Source: an uncultured Bacteroidales bacterium
Lineage (GTDB): Bacteria > Bacteroidota > Bacteroidia > Bacteroidales > UBA932
Assembly (NCBI GenBank): GCA_949286415.1
Contig: CASEBV010000006.1
Span: forward strand, 1 to 64,000
Reading direction: 5' to 3'
Length of the DNA stretch: 64,000 bases
The notes beneath the pieces were generated by a model. That model ran no database searches. It was given only the letters and a program-made list of their open reading frames with translations, and had not been told where the DNA came from. Shown here piece by piece: positions 8,391 to 16,483 of this stretch (positions are counted from its first letter, which is position 1; each line of letters begins with the position of its first letter). A program made the position numbers and the translations under genes.

Positions 8391-9995
8391 TCAGTCGCAG
8401 TCCCACCAGAGTCTGGCTGTCGGAATATCCCGTCCGCCCAGCATACTGATTGCAGTCTGAAGGTTTGCGGCATCTTCTGATGACTGACTGAAGCTCAGAG
8501 GATATACCATTCGGAGTATTCCGGTATTTGTCGGAACATCTGGAGAAGTAGAGCCTCCGTCAATTGGATTCAACTTAGGATATCCTGTCCTTCTCCATTC
8601 TGTCCAGGCTTCCTGGCCGTTAGGATACATGGCAATCCATTTCTGAATCATGATTTTCTCAAGTTTCTGCTCCTGACTGCCTTCAAACGCAGGAGTAGCT
8701 GTAGTCGGTGCCCCGGCGCTATATCCGCCGATAGATACTGCCTGAGGACGATTATCTGACGACAAATATCCATTGATATTTGCACTGACCCCGTTTTCCT
8801 GGAATGACATTTCTATTCCCTGCTGATACAGAGACGCGGCATCCCCGAACTCTGACCAATAGAGAGCAGCCTCGGCTCGCAGGAAGTATACTTCCGAAGC
8901 TTTCATCCAATATGTAGGAGTAGAGCTTGTCATATTCGGAAGAGAATAATCGCCATATTTCTCTTCTGTATGGGACTCAGGAGCTCCAGGAGGAACCGGA
9001 GCATATTTCTTGCCGTCATACCCGGTCAAGGCCTCGTCACTCTCCGATGTCATCATATATGCAGCAAGCCTCGGGTCCTGATATCCGTTGAGATAAGCAT
9101 ACATGGATGTGCAGGCCCTTGCTTCTCCGTAATTCTGTGCGCAATATGCTATATTGTTCACAAAGACATAACCGGCGCCAGTGCTCATCTGCGCCGCATC
9201 ATCAGCCGCAGTCATGACTCCTACAGGATGATTCAGGGCAGTTCCGACCCATTGTTTTGATGTGGTTTCATCCACTTCCCTGAGCCTCATGGCAAGACGG
9301 AGCATCAGGGAATTCGCATACTTCACCCATTTCCTGGCGTCCCCGGCATATACTGCATCAAATTCCGGGACTACGGTTCCTCCCTGCTCTACAAGAGGCA
9401 TCAGTTCGGCAATTGCATCCTGCAGGTCGGCAAACATAGCATTATAGACTTCCTGTTCACTGTCAAACGGTATCACGAGTGCCATATCCCCGGCATGAGT
9501 ATAAGGAATCGGCCCAAAGGACTCAAGAGTCTTGTGCCAGCCTGAGATTTTCAATATCTGTGCGAGAGCATACGGAGCCATATTCCCTGTTTCCTCACAC
9601 GACTCCTTGATTTTCTTCCAAGGAGAGAGAAGTTCGGTATAAGAATTCCTATAAGTGGACGACACCCAATCATCCAACAAATAATATGTCAGATGGTTCA
9701 GGCCTTTTTCCCATGAATTGGCCTCAGCTATATATCCGCTCCAGCCATCAGCAGAAAGCAGATATGCTGTCTGATATGCATTGATCATGTCCGTTCTGTC
9801 CGCCTGGGTTCCGACTGGGAAAACAAATCTTTCCATTGTCGTAATCAGAGAGCCGACACCGACGCCGTCCATATTCGCCATCTCCTCCGTCATCTCATAC
9901 GGGTTGGTATTGATTTCCTCGTAGTTGCATGACGGGAGCGTCAGCAGCGACAAGGCACCGGCACATACCAATGATTTATAAATGATCTTTTTCAT
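8391..9995 (-). CDS. SusD/RagB family glycan-binding outer membrane lipoprotein
   Basis: The 534-residue protein is a SusD-like lipoprotein of the SusD-like_2 type. Its signal peptide ends in LTLPSC. The N-terminus NYEEINTNPYEMTEE and the helical TPR-like motifs (WHKTLESFGPIPYTHAG, DARKWVKYANSLMLRLAMR, ASEVYFLRAEAALYW, IMIQKWIAMYPNGQEAW) are characteristic. SusD proteins cap the extracellular side of the SusC barrel and hand glycans to it. It starts 6 bp after the end of susC and is clearly in the same operon. Ligand specificity cannot be read; the GH18 downstream suggests N-glycan. Confidence 0.92.
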   Translation of the reverse strand: MKKIIYKSLVCAGALSLLTLPSCNYEEINTNPYEMTEEMANMDGVGVGSLITTMERFVFPVGTQADRTDMINAYQTAYLLSADGWSGYIAEANSWEKGLNHLTYYLLDDWVSSTYRNSYTELLSPWKKIKESCEETGNMAPYALAQILKISGWHKTLESFGPIPYTHAGDMALVIPFDSEQEVYNAMFADLQDAIAELMPLVEQGGTVVPEFDAVYAGDARKWVKYANSLMLRLAMRLREVDETTSKQWVGTALNHPVGVMTAADDAAQMSTGAGYVFVNNIAYCAQNYGEARACTSMYAYLNGYQDPRLAAYMMTSESDEALTGYDGKKYAPVPPGAPESHTEEKYGDYSLPNMTSSTPTYWMKASEVYFLRAEAALYWSEFGDAASLYQQGIEMSFQENGVSANINGYLSSDNRPQAVSIGGYSAGAPTTATPAFEGSQEQKLEKIMIQKWIAMYPNGQEAWTEWRRTGYPKLNPIDGGSTSPDVPTNTGILRMVYPLSFSQSSEDAANLQTAISMLGGRDIPTARLWWDCD

Positions 9996-10001
9996 CTTTC
10001 A

Positions 10002-13000
10002 TTAGAATTTAAACTTGACACTTACAGCGTAGCTTCTCACGCTCGGCTGCATGAAGTAATCGTTGCCCTGTCCGTAAGTTCCTGTAGACGGAGTGAGTTC
10101 CGGATCGTATGGGGCCTTGCAGTAAATCATCCACGGGTTGTTGGCGATGAATGTGAGGGTGAGGCCCTTGAGCACATTGTTGAACCATTTGTCCGGGAAT
10201 GTATAACCGAATGTAACTTCCTGAAGACGGATGTTTGTGGCGCTGTACAGATAGTAGCCGGATGTCTCATAACCTCCGGTTCCCACCATATTATAATAAG
10301 TCTTAGCATCTACAAGCCCCTGCCCCGGGAGCATTACGCCACCGGCCTTGCGGGCTTCTCCTGAAGCCTTTGAGACGCCGTAGCTGTCAAGGATGGCTTC
10401 TGTGGAAGATGTCACGACTCCGCCGAAGCGGCCGTTGATGAGGAAGCTGAGGTTGAATCCCTTGTATGAGAACGCATTGTTCCATCCGAGCGTAAAGTCA
10501 GGAGAGGTATGTCCGAGATATACAGGGTCTGTGTTCTCCATAGAGTAAGCACCGTCACCACCCATCTCGACGAATCCCTGGCTGTCTTTCTTGAAGAATC
10601 TGTTGGCATAGATGTCACTGATGCTGCCACCTTCCTTCAGGATGACGCGCCCGTTGTCCTTCAGCACTTCTGGGATATTGATAGGCTCCAGGCTCATATC
10701 CGTCTTGTAGTCATGCACCATCTCCTTGATTTCATTGACATTCCTTGAGAATGTGAGCACTGATGACACATAGAAGTCCTTGAATGTGTTGGTGTATCCG
10801 AGGGATGCTTCCCAACCGCGGTTCTCCACATCACCTGCCTGGAGATATATCTGCTTGTATCCTGAATACTCAGGGAGTTCTCCGAGGAAGGTCTGGTTGT
10901 AAGTATTGGACTTATAATATGTCACCTGGGCGCGGAGATTTTCCCACAGACGGAACTCGAGTCCGAATTCGTAAGAGCGGGTGCGCTCTTCCTTGAAATC
11001 AGTGAACGGATAGATGCCGGTTTCCTGAAGGATACCGCCGACTACCGGAGTAGTGACTGTGCCTGGAGTAAGGCCGGAGCGTGACACAGGAGCACCGACT
11101 TCAGTATATGACCCGCGGACTTTCAAATAAGAGAACCACCGGGGCATGTTGACCATCTCTGAAATGATGGCGGAAAGACCTACAGAAGGATAGAAGAATG
11201 AAGGATTGTCCGTATTGACGAGCCGTGAGTTCCAGTCATTTCTTCCTGTAAGGGTAAGGTAGAGCATGCTCTTCCATCCGAGTTCCACATTGGCGAAGAC
11301 TGCATTGTTGCGGACTCTGCTGTAGCCTCCGTCCTCTATTGACGATGCACCTGCAGCATCAATATTTCCGAAAGAGAAGAGGTTCGGGACAAGCTTGAGA
11401 GGCCCCCTATAACCTTTTGTCTGGGACCAGTAATTGGTATAGCTGTAACCGATGTTGGCTGAAATGTTGAAATCTCCGAGCCGCTTGTTGATGTTGAGCA
11501 TCACATCGGCATACTCCTGACGGTCCTTGTATGACTGCCATTCATAGAGACCTTTAGTCGAGCCTTCCGTAAAGATGGTGTTGGTAGATGCATAGACTTT
11601 GCGTTCAGACTCTATGTGCGAATCATCTATACGATAACGTGCCGTGATATTCAGCCAGTCAAGGATGTTGTAGGTCAGCCCGACATTGAACATGTAACGA
11701 TTCTTCTTGCTCGGAGACACATCCCTGTAGGCCGTCCAATATGGGTTGTCAGTCCCATAAGTACTGTCAGAAATCGGCCAGTACTGCACAGGAATATTGC
11801 GGCTTGTATCATAACGCTCAAATGTCTTGATTGCATCCCAGCTGATGCTTCTCGGATGAAGATATGCAGCCATCACCGGATTCTGGTAACGTCCCTGGGA
11901 CACCATGTTCTGATCACTCTGGTTGACATAGGAAGCGCCGAGGTCGAGCTTAAGTTTGTCCTTCAGGAAAGAAGATGTATTGCGGATGGTAAGGTTCAGA
12001 CGGTCATACTTGTTGTTCGGCACAATACCTGTGGCATTTGTGGACGAGATGGAAGCATATGTCTGATTGTGCTTGTTTCCGGTGGTGAGGGTAAGGGAAT
12101 TGATGAATGTCATTCCCGTATTGAAGAAGTCTTTCTTCGGGTCAAATGTATTCGGGGTAGACAATTCGTTTCCCCAGCTGGAGAATGATCCCTGAGCACT
12201 CCCGTAAGTGTTCTGGAACTCCGGAGTCATGTACGCATTGCTGAACTCTGAAGTAGAAGAGAATGACACGGAAAGCTTGCCTTCTTCACCTTTCTTGGTG
12301 GTGATGAGGATGACTCCGTTGGCTGCGCTACTTCCGTAGAGAGCCGCGGCAGAAGGACCGCTCAGCACGGAGATGCTCTCGATGTCCTCTGGGTTGAAGT
12401 CGGCGATACCCTCTGTCGTAGCCCTGGAATCGCCCATCACATCATTTCCTTGTCCGAGAGTCGTATTCACGAGAGGAATACCGTCAATCACATAAAGGAC
12501 ATTGTTGTCACCTTCAATTGACTTGGCGCCACGCATTACGACTCTTGTCGCACCGCCGACACCGCTGGAGCTCTTGTTGATGGTCACACCGGCAATCTTA
12601 CCGTTGAGGGAATTGACGAAGTTGACATCCTGAGCACGGAGGAGTTCGTCGGAATCGACTTCCTGGACATTGTAGCTCAATGCCTTCTCCTGCCTCTTGA
12701 TACCGAGGGCCGTGACCACGACCTCGTCGAGGAATTCGGCCGATGTCTTGAGCTGTACATTCACGACAGCCTGGCCGGTGTAAGGGATTTCCTGAGTCTC
12801 GTATCCGAGAATGGACACGACAATCACATCGTTCATCTTGAGCCCGGAAAGCGTGAATTCGCCGTCCATGCCCGTCGTGACTCCGCCCTGACCGTCCTTG
12901 ATCATTACGGCGGCTCCGATTACCGGGCCCTGCTCATCAGAAACTGTACCGCTGACAGTGCCCCCCCCGTCAGTTGCGTCTTGCGCAAAGACAGATGAAG

Positions 13001-13079
13001 GGGCCAGCATGTTCAGAGCGGCAAAGGCAAGAACAGCCATGCAACATCTGAACAACGATGACTTCATTGTTTTTAGCAT
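10002..13079 (-). CDS. SusC/RagA family TonB-linked outer membrane transporter
   Basis: The 1025-residue protein is the import channel of the first glycan operon. Order: signal peptide (cleavage near VFAQ, residue 33); a glycine tract (38-40); a carboxypeptidase-regulatory-like domain (about 42-110, with GAAVMIKDGQGGVTTG and SILGYETQEIPY); a TonB box and SusC signature (FLDEVVVTALGIKRQEK); a plug domain (about 120-270, with GVGGATRVVMRGAKSI and LYGSSAANGVILITTKKG); then a long beta-barrel ending in aromatic KFKF. There is no N-terminal STN signalling domain, which fits the absence of an anti-sigma partner. Translation could also begin at the Met four codons later. Eight G in a row (12961-12968) lie in the third-codon region after the signal peptide. 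The paralogue is at 53151-56222. Confidence 0.95.
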   Translation of the reverse strand: MLKTMKSSLFRCCMAVLAFAALNMLAPSSVFAQDATDGGGTVSGTVSDEQGPVIGAAVMIKDGQGGVTTGMDGEFTLSGLKMNDVIVVSILGYETQEIPYTGQAVVNVQLKTSAEFLDEVVVTALGIKRQEKALSYNVQEVDSDELLRAQDVNFVNSLNGKIAGVTINKSSSGVGGATRVVMRGAKSIEGDNNVLYVIDGIPLVNTTLGQGNDVMGDSRATTEGIADFNPEDIESISVLSGPSAAALYGSSAANGVILITTKKGEEGKLSVSFSSTSEFSNAYMTPEFQNTYGSAQGSFSSWGNELSTPNTFDPKKDFFNTGMTFINSLTLTTGNKHNQTYASISSTNATGIVPNNKYDRLNLTIRNTSSFLKDKLKLDLGASYVNQSDQNMVSQGRYQNPVMAAYLHPRSISWDAIKTFERYDTSRNIPVQYWPISDSTYGTDNPYWTAYRDVSPSKKNRYMFNVGLTYNILDWLNITARYRIDDSHIESERKVYASTNTIFTEGSTKGLYEWQSYKDRQEYADVMLNINKRLGDFNISANIGYSYTNYWSQTKGYRGPLKLVPNLFSFGNIDAAGASSIEDGGYSRVRNNAVFANVELGWKSMLYLTLTGRNDWNSRLVNTDNPSFFYPSVGLSAIISEMVNMPRWFSYLKVRGSYTEVGAPVSRSGLTPGTVTTPVVGGILQETGIYPFTDFKEERTRSYEFGLEFRLWENLRAQVTYYKSNTYNQTFLGELPEYSGYKQIYLQAGDVENRGWEASLGYTNTFKDFYVSSVLTFSRNVNEIKEMVHDYKTDMSLEPINIPEVLKDNGRVILKEGGSISDIYANRFFKKDSQGFVEMGGDGAYSMENTDPVYLGHTSPDFTLGWNNAFSYKGFNLSFLINGRFGGVVTSSTEAILDSYGVSKASGEARKAGGVMLPGQGLVDAKTYYNMVGTGGYETSGYYLYSATNIRLQEVTFGYTFPDKWFNNVLKGLTLTFIANNPWMIYCKAPYDPELTPSTGTYGQGNDYFMQPSVRSYAVSVKFKF
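12961..12968 (-). repeat. G8 homopolymer inside the first susC
   Basis: Eight C on the plus strand, read GAC GGG GGG GGC ACT in the gene (residues 37-41). A one-base slip would stop translation soon after the signal peptide. The same tract is at the same codons in the second susC. Confidence 0.75.
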
Positions 13080-13145
13080 AACAGAATTTTGGTTATTAAT
13101 AATAGTGCAACAGTTAAATTCGCTAACAATTGCTTGTCAAGTCTG

Positions 13146-13176
13146 CAAATATACTGAATTTTTGTCATCCGGCAAG
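13146..13176 (-). promoter_or_regulatory. Promoter of the first SusCD operon
   Basis: On the minus strand CTTG (13173-13176) is followed by a 19-nt gap and TATATTTG (13146-13153). Transcription would begin near 13139, giving a leader of about 60 nt before susC. The leader segment next to the start codon (TTAATAACCAAAA) also occurs before the second susC. Confidence 0.65.
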
Positions 13177-13218
13177 GGGGCAGGCCATATCTGTGGCCCT
13201 AAATGACAAATCCGGCCC

Positions 13219-13254
13219 CGCCCGGTGGATATGTGAAATGCCATCCGACGGGCG
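13219..13254. repeat. Dispersed palindromic element, copy B
   Basis: Arms CGCCCGGTGGA (13219-13229) and TCCGACGGGCG (13244-13254) enclose a 14-nt loop containing TGTGAAATGC. It lies between the divergent susC and AbiE-like operons, upstream of the latter. It is closest in sequence to the copy at 751-791. Confidence 0.7.
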
Positions 13255-13317
13255 CGAATATCCGGCTGTCAAGTGTATAGCCGTCTTGACGAATATGGTT
13301 TAACGGGAAATTTTTCA

Positions 13318-13325
13318 TATGTTTG
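13318..13325 (+). promoter_or_regulatory. Candidate -7 element of the AbiE-like operon
   Basis: TATGTTTG matches TAnnTTTG and lies 19 bp before the first start codon. The upstream box is poorly defined. Confidence 0.4.
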
Positions 13326-13343
13326 CAATAGGAAACAACGATA

Positions 13344-13625
13344 ATGGATAAGGCAGGAATCATAAATAAGTTTTCAGAACATCTGTTCTGGGATACGAGG
13401 ACAGATATTGTAGATATGGAGAAAAATGCTCCGTATATCGTTCAGCGGGTACTGGAATATGGAAAACTTTCCGACTGGAAACTGCTATTGTCATTTTACG
13501 GACTGTACCGCATTGTCGATATTGCTTGTAATTTGCGGACTCTTGAACCACGTGCCTTGTCGTTCATATCAACTGTTTCCGGCATTCCTAAGAACCAGTT
13601 CCGATGCTGCATTATGAAACCATAA
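13344..13625 (+). CDS. DUF6922-like small protein, probable antitoxin partner of AbiEii-like gene
   Basis: This 93-residue protein resembles the small Bacteroidota proteins of the DUF6922 type, with FSEHLFWDTRTDIVDMEKN and VLEYGKLSDWKLLLSFYG near the start. The middle part (DWKLLLSFYGLYRIVDIAC) looks helical. Its stop overlaps the next gene by 22 nt, so the two are translated together. In this position, directly before an AbiEii nucleotidyltransferase, it would act as the antitoxin, but it does not look like the classic AbiEi winged-helix protein. The base composition is clearly more A/T-rich than that of the flanking genes, as in acquired cassettes. The antitoxin role is inference from the pairing. 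Confidence 0.65.
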   Translation: MDKAGIINKFSEHLFWDTRTDIVDMEKNAPYIVQRVLEYGKLSDWKLLLSFYGLYRIVDIACNLRTLEPRALSFISTVSGIPKNQFRCCIMKP

Positions 13626-14221
13626 CCCCGGAAACACATTCTTTGCTGGAGAAATTGTCCGACTTGTCTGTTCTCAAAGATGCCAGACTGGTCGGAGGTA
13701 CGGCATTGGCGCTTCAGCTTGGTCACAGGACTTCGACAGATCTGGATTTTTTTGGAAGAATCAATGCTGATTCAGAAGAATTGCGTGATATTCTCAGAGA
13801 GATCGGAAGTGTGGAAATCGCTTCTGTATCAAAAAATATAAACATATTCTGGCTCAACGGTATTAAAGTAGATATGGTCAATTATCCATATCCGTGGCTT
13901 GACCTGCCGATAGAGGGAAACAGAGTTCGTCTGGCTTCATTAAATGATATCGCAGCCATGAAAATCGCCGCGATTGTGAACAGAGGAACGAAAAAAGATT
14001 TTATTGACCTTTATACGCTTCTTCAGTCTTTCTCATTGGATAATATCCTTGATATGTACAGCCGCAAATATTCAGACGGATCGCTGTTTATAGTAATGAA
14101 AAACCTGATATATTTTGACGATGCTGAAACGGATCCGATGCCGAATGTCCTGAACGACGCCACTTGGGAGGATGTAAAAGACTGTCTGAGAACGGTTGTC
14201 AGAGACTCATCATTACTATAA
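13604..14221 (+). CDS. AbiEii/AbiGii-type nucleotidyltransferase toxin
   Basis: The 205-residue protein carries the nucleotidyltransferase signature of the AbiEii/AbiGii family: LVGGTALALQLGHRTSTDLDFF (residues 34-55), with GG for nucleotide binding and the DxD metal pair in TDLDFF. A third acidic strand follows in NGIKVDMVNYPY near residue 88. The conserved KIAAIVNRGTKKDFIDLY segment lies near 122. Members of this family are toxins of type IV toxin-antitoxin or abortive-infection systems; characterised relatives modify tRNA. The protein is shorter than classic AbiEii (about 300 residues) but matches the short Bacteroidota forms. It overlaps the DUF6922-like gene and is followed 15 bp later by palindrome copy C. 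Possible alternative: a nucleotidyltransferase with no toxic effect. Confidence 0.82.
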   Translation: MLHYETITPETHSLLEKLSDLSVLKDARLVGGTALALQLGHRTSTDLDFFGRINADSEELRDILREIGSVEIASVSKNINIFWLNGIKVDMVNYPYPWLDLPIEGNRVRLASLNDIAAMKIAAIVNRGTKKDFIDLYTLLQSFSLDNILDMYSRKYSDGSLFIVMKNLIYFDDAETDPMPNVLNDATWEDVKDCLRTVVRDSSLL

Positions 14222-14236
14222 TTGACATTAACATCG

Positions 14237-14272
14237 CGCCCGGTGGAGACCAAAAATGCTGTCCACCGGGCG
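14237..14272. repeat. Dispersed palindromic element, copy C
   Basis: Perfect 11-bp arms CGCCCGGTGGA (14237-14247) and TCCACCGGGCG (14262-14272) enclose the loop GACCAAAAATGCTG. It lies between the convergent ends of the AbiEii-like gene and pfkA and could serve both as a stem-loop terminator. There is no T run on either side. Confidence 0.8.
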
Positions 14273-14282
14273 TGGTTACGAT

Positions 14283-15260
14283 TCAGATTGAAAGGACATT
14301 CAGGACATTGATGAGCTCCTTGTCAATCGGCTTGTTCTTCTTGATGGCGCGGCTGAACGGGACATAGACAATCTCGTCGTTGGAAATGCCGACCATGACA
14401 TTGCGCTGGCCTTCCTTGAGGGCCTCGATGCTGGCGGTGCCCAGACGGCTTGCAAGAATACGGTCGAATGCGCTCGGGGAGCCGCCCCTCTGGAGATGGC
14501 CGAGGATGGACACACGCACATCGTACTGCGGATATTCCTTGCGGACACGCTCGGCATAGTGCATGGCGCCCCCGTCTTTCTCTGCCACTATCACGATACT
14601 GCTGTTCTTGCTCTTGCGGAAACCGCGGCTGATGAACTGCTCCAGCTGGTCGATGTCGGTGCTGTCCTCCGGGATGATGGCGGCCTCGGCACCTGCAGCA
14701 ATCGCGCTGTTCTGCGCAAGGAAACCGGCATCGCGGCCCATCACCTCAATGAAGAATATACGGTTGTGCGAGGTGGCAGTGTCGCGGATCTTGTCGACAC
14801 ATTCCATGATGGTGTTGAGGGCTGTGTCATATCCGATGGTAGAGTCGGTGCCGTAGAGGTCATTGTCAATCGTCCCCGGTATACCGATGCACGGCATGTC
14901 AAACTCCTGGGCGAAGACCTGGGCGCCGGCAAGGGAGCCGTTGCCTCCGATGATAATGAGGGCGTCGATGTTGTGGGCACAGACATTGTCGTATGCCTTC
15001 TGCCGGCCTTCAGGAGTCATGAACTCCTCCGAGCGGGCTGTCTTGAGGATGGTCCCGCCTCTCTGGATGGTGCTGCTGACGCTCTGGGAAGTAAATTCCT
15101 CGATTTCGTTGTTGATGAGGCCTTCGTAGCCCCGGTAGATTCCCATCACCTTCCATCCGTTGTAGATTGAAGCCCTGGTCACGGCCCTGATGGCCGCATT
15201 CATGCCCGGTGCGTCTCCTCCTGAAGTAAGGACACCGACTGTTGAAATCTTTCTTGCCAT
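14283..15260 (-). CDS. pfkA: 6-phosphofructokinase
   Basis: The 325-residue protein catalyses phosphorylation of fructose 6-phosphate in glycolysis. Family motifs are complete: [17 protein letters not shown] at the N-terminus, [22 protein letters not shown] with the catalytic Asp, [11 protein letters not shown] and [16 protein letters not shown]. The nucleotide loop reads GGNGSLAGA. The Gly after the variable residue is what ATP-dependent enzymes have (PPi enzymes have Asp there), but the usual Asp before it (GGDGS) is Asn here. ATG at 15260 gives the standard start. A longer frame to 15293 would include the -7 box TATATTTG (15291-15298, minus). It is divergent from dusB and convergent with the AbiE-like pair. 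Confidence 0.94.
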   Translation of the reverse strand: MARKISTVGVLTSGGDAPGMNAAIRAVTRASIYNGWKVMGIYRGYEGLINNEIEEFTSQSVSSTIQRGGTILKTARSEEFMTPEGRQKAYDNVCAHNIDALIIIGGNGSLAGAQVFAQEFDMPCIGIPGTIDNDLYGTDSTIGYDTALNTIMECVDKIRDTATSHNRIFFIEVMGRDAGFLAQNSAIAAGAEAAIIPEDSTDIDQLEQFISRGFRKSKNSSIVIVAEKDGGAMHYAERVRKEYPQYDVRVSILGHLQRGGSPSAFDRILASRLGTASIEALKEGQRNVMVGISNDEIVYVPFSRAIKKNKPIDKELINVLNVLSI

Positions 15261-15383
15261 ATTGAGTGAATATTTATTTCCAAAATCTTTCAAATATAGA
15301 AATTATTCACCAAACATTGTCCTGCAGTCATGATTTTTCTGTATTTTTGCAGCCGGAAAGACCTGTATGAAAAAAGCCTTGAA

Positions 15384-16418
15384 ATGAAAATCGGAAACAT
15401 AGACCTCGGCGAAAAGCCCCTTTTCCTTGCTCCTATGGAGGATGTGACTGACGCGTCCTTCAGGGCGATGTGCAAAGAATTCGGGGCAGACATGATGTAC
15501 ACCGAGTTCATCTCTTCCGACGGGCTGATACGCGACGCGAAAAAGGCTCTCGCCAAGATGGTCACAAGCGACACTGAAGCCCCAATAGGAATCCAGATAT
15601 ACGGGAGCATCCCCGAGGCGATGGTCGAGGCGGCGAAGATGGCAGAGAATGCGGCACAGATTGCCGGAGGACACGGGGCCGACCTGATTGACATCAACTT
15701 CGGCTGCCCGGTCAACAAGATAGCCCGCCGCGGGGCAGGGTCCGGGATGATGCGCGAGCCGGACAAGATGGTGCAGATCACGAAAATGGTCGTTGACGCC
15801 GTCAAACTGCCGGTCACGGTCAAGACAAGGCTCGGCTGGGACTCAGACTCAAAAATCATTGTGGAGCTGGCCGAACGGCTTCAGGACACCGGCATCAAGG
15901 CTCTGACCATACACGGGAGGACACGCTGCCAGATGTACACAGGCGAGGCGGACTGGACTCTCATCGGCAAAGTGAAGGAAAACCCGATGATGCACATCCC
16001 CATCATAGGCAACGGCGACATCAACTCCCCGCAGAAGGCCAGGGAAGCCTTTGACAGATACGGGGTCGACGGCATCATGATAGGCAGGGCGACATTCGGG
16101 CATCCGTGGATTTTCCGGGAAATCAGGCATTACCTCGACACGGGGGAGCTCCTTCCGGAAATGAGCGTCCGCGAAAGGGTGGACCTTGCCAAGCGGCACC
16201 TTGAAAAGTCCCTGCAGCTCAAGGGAGAAAAAGTCGGGATACTGGAGATGAGGCGTCACCTGTCATGCTACTTCAAGGGGCTGCCGGACTTCAGGGAGAC
16301 ACGGCTTAAGCTCGTCACTCTCACTGACCCGGAAGAACTCCGGGCCACCCTTGACTTCGTGGCGGAAAAATGGGGAGACACCCCTGCTCCTCAGGCCACT
16401 TCCGTCTATGCAAAATAA
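15384..16418 (+). CDS. dusB: tRNA-dihydrouridine synthase, DusB type
   Basis: This is a 344-residue flavoenzyme that reduces uridines in the tRNA D-loop. The FMN-binding barrel begins LFLAPMEDVTDASFRAMC. The catalytic Cys is in INFGCPVNKIARRGAGS near residue 110, followed by TVKTRLGWD, ALTIHGRTR, IPIIGNGDI and GIMIGRATFGHPWIF, all standard for the family. I chose ATG at 15384. An upstream in-frame ATG at 15330 lies before the promoter TTG (15317-15319)-N22-TATTTTTG (15342-15349) and would not be on the transcript. lpxK follows with its own promoter. Confidence 0.92.
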   Translation: MKIGNIDLGEKPLFLAPMEDVTDASFRAMCKEFGADMMYTEFISSDGLIRDAKKALAKMVTSDTEAPIGIQIYGSIPEAMVEAAKMAENAAQIAGGHGADLIDINFGCPVNKIARRGAGSGMMREPDKMVQITKMVVDAVKLPVTVKTRLGWDSDSKIIVELAERLQDTGIKALTIHGRTRCQMYTGEADWTLIGKVKENPMMHIPIIGNGDINSPQKAREAFDRYGVDGIMIGRATFGHPWIFREIRHYLDTGELLPEMSVRERVDLAKRHLEKSLQLKGEKVGILEMRRHLSCYFKGLPDFRETRLKLVTLTDPEELRATLDFVAEKWGDTPAPQATSVYAK

Positions 16419-16432
16419 AATAGTTGTCTATA

Positions 16433-16464
16433 TTTGCTCTGCACTCGGCTTCTGCGTATATTTG
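16433..16464 (+). promoter_or_regulatory. Promoter of lpxK
   Basis: TTTG (16433-16436), a 20-nt gap and TATATTTG (16457-16464) match the consensus fully and lie 19 bp before the lpxK ATG. The first TTTG is itself part of another TATATTTG (16429-16436). Confidence 0.7.
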
Positions 16465-16483
16465 CCGAGAAAATCCAAAGAAA

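Noticed and set aside
7209..8480. Plus-strand open frame of 423 codons over the first GH18 gene
   Set aside because: It is the complement of a well-supported GH18 gene with catalytic motif and signal peptide.
14496..15170. Plus-strand open frame of 224 codons over pfkA
   Set aside because: It is antisense to pfkA and is kept open only by the codon bias of that gene.
15290..15859. Minus-strand open frame of 189 codons over dusB
   Set aside because: It is antisense to dusB, which has all flavin and catalytic motifs.
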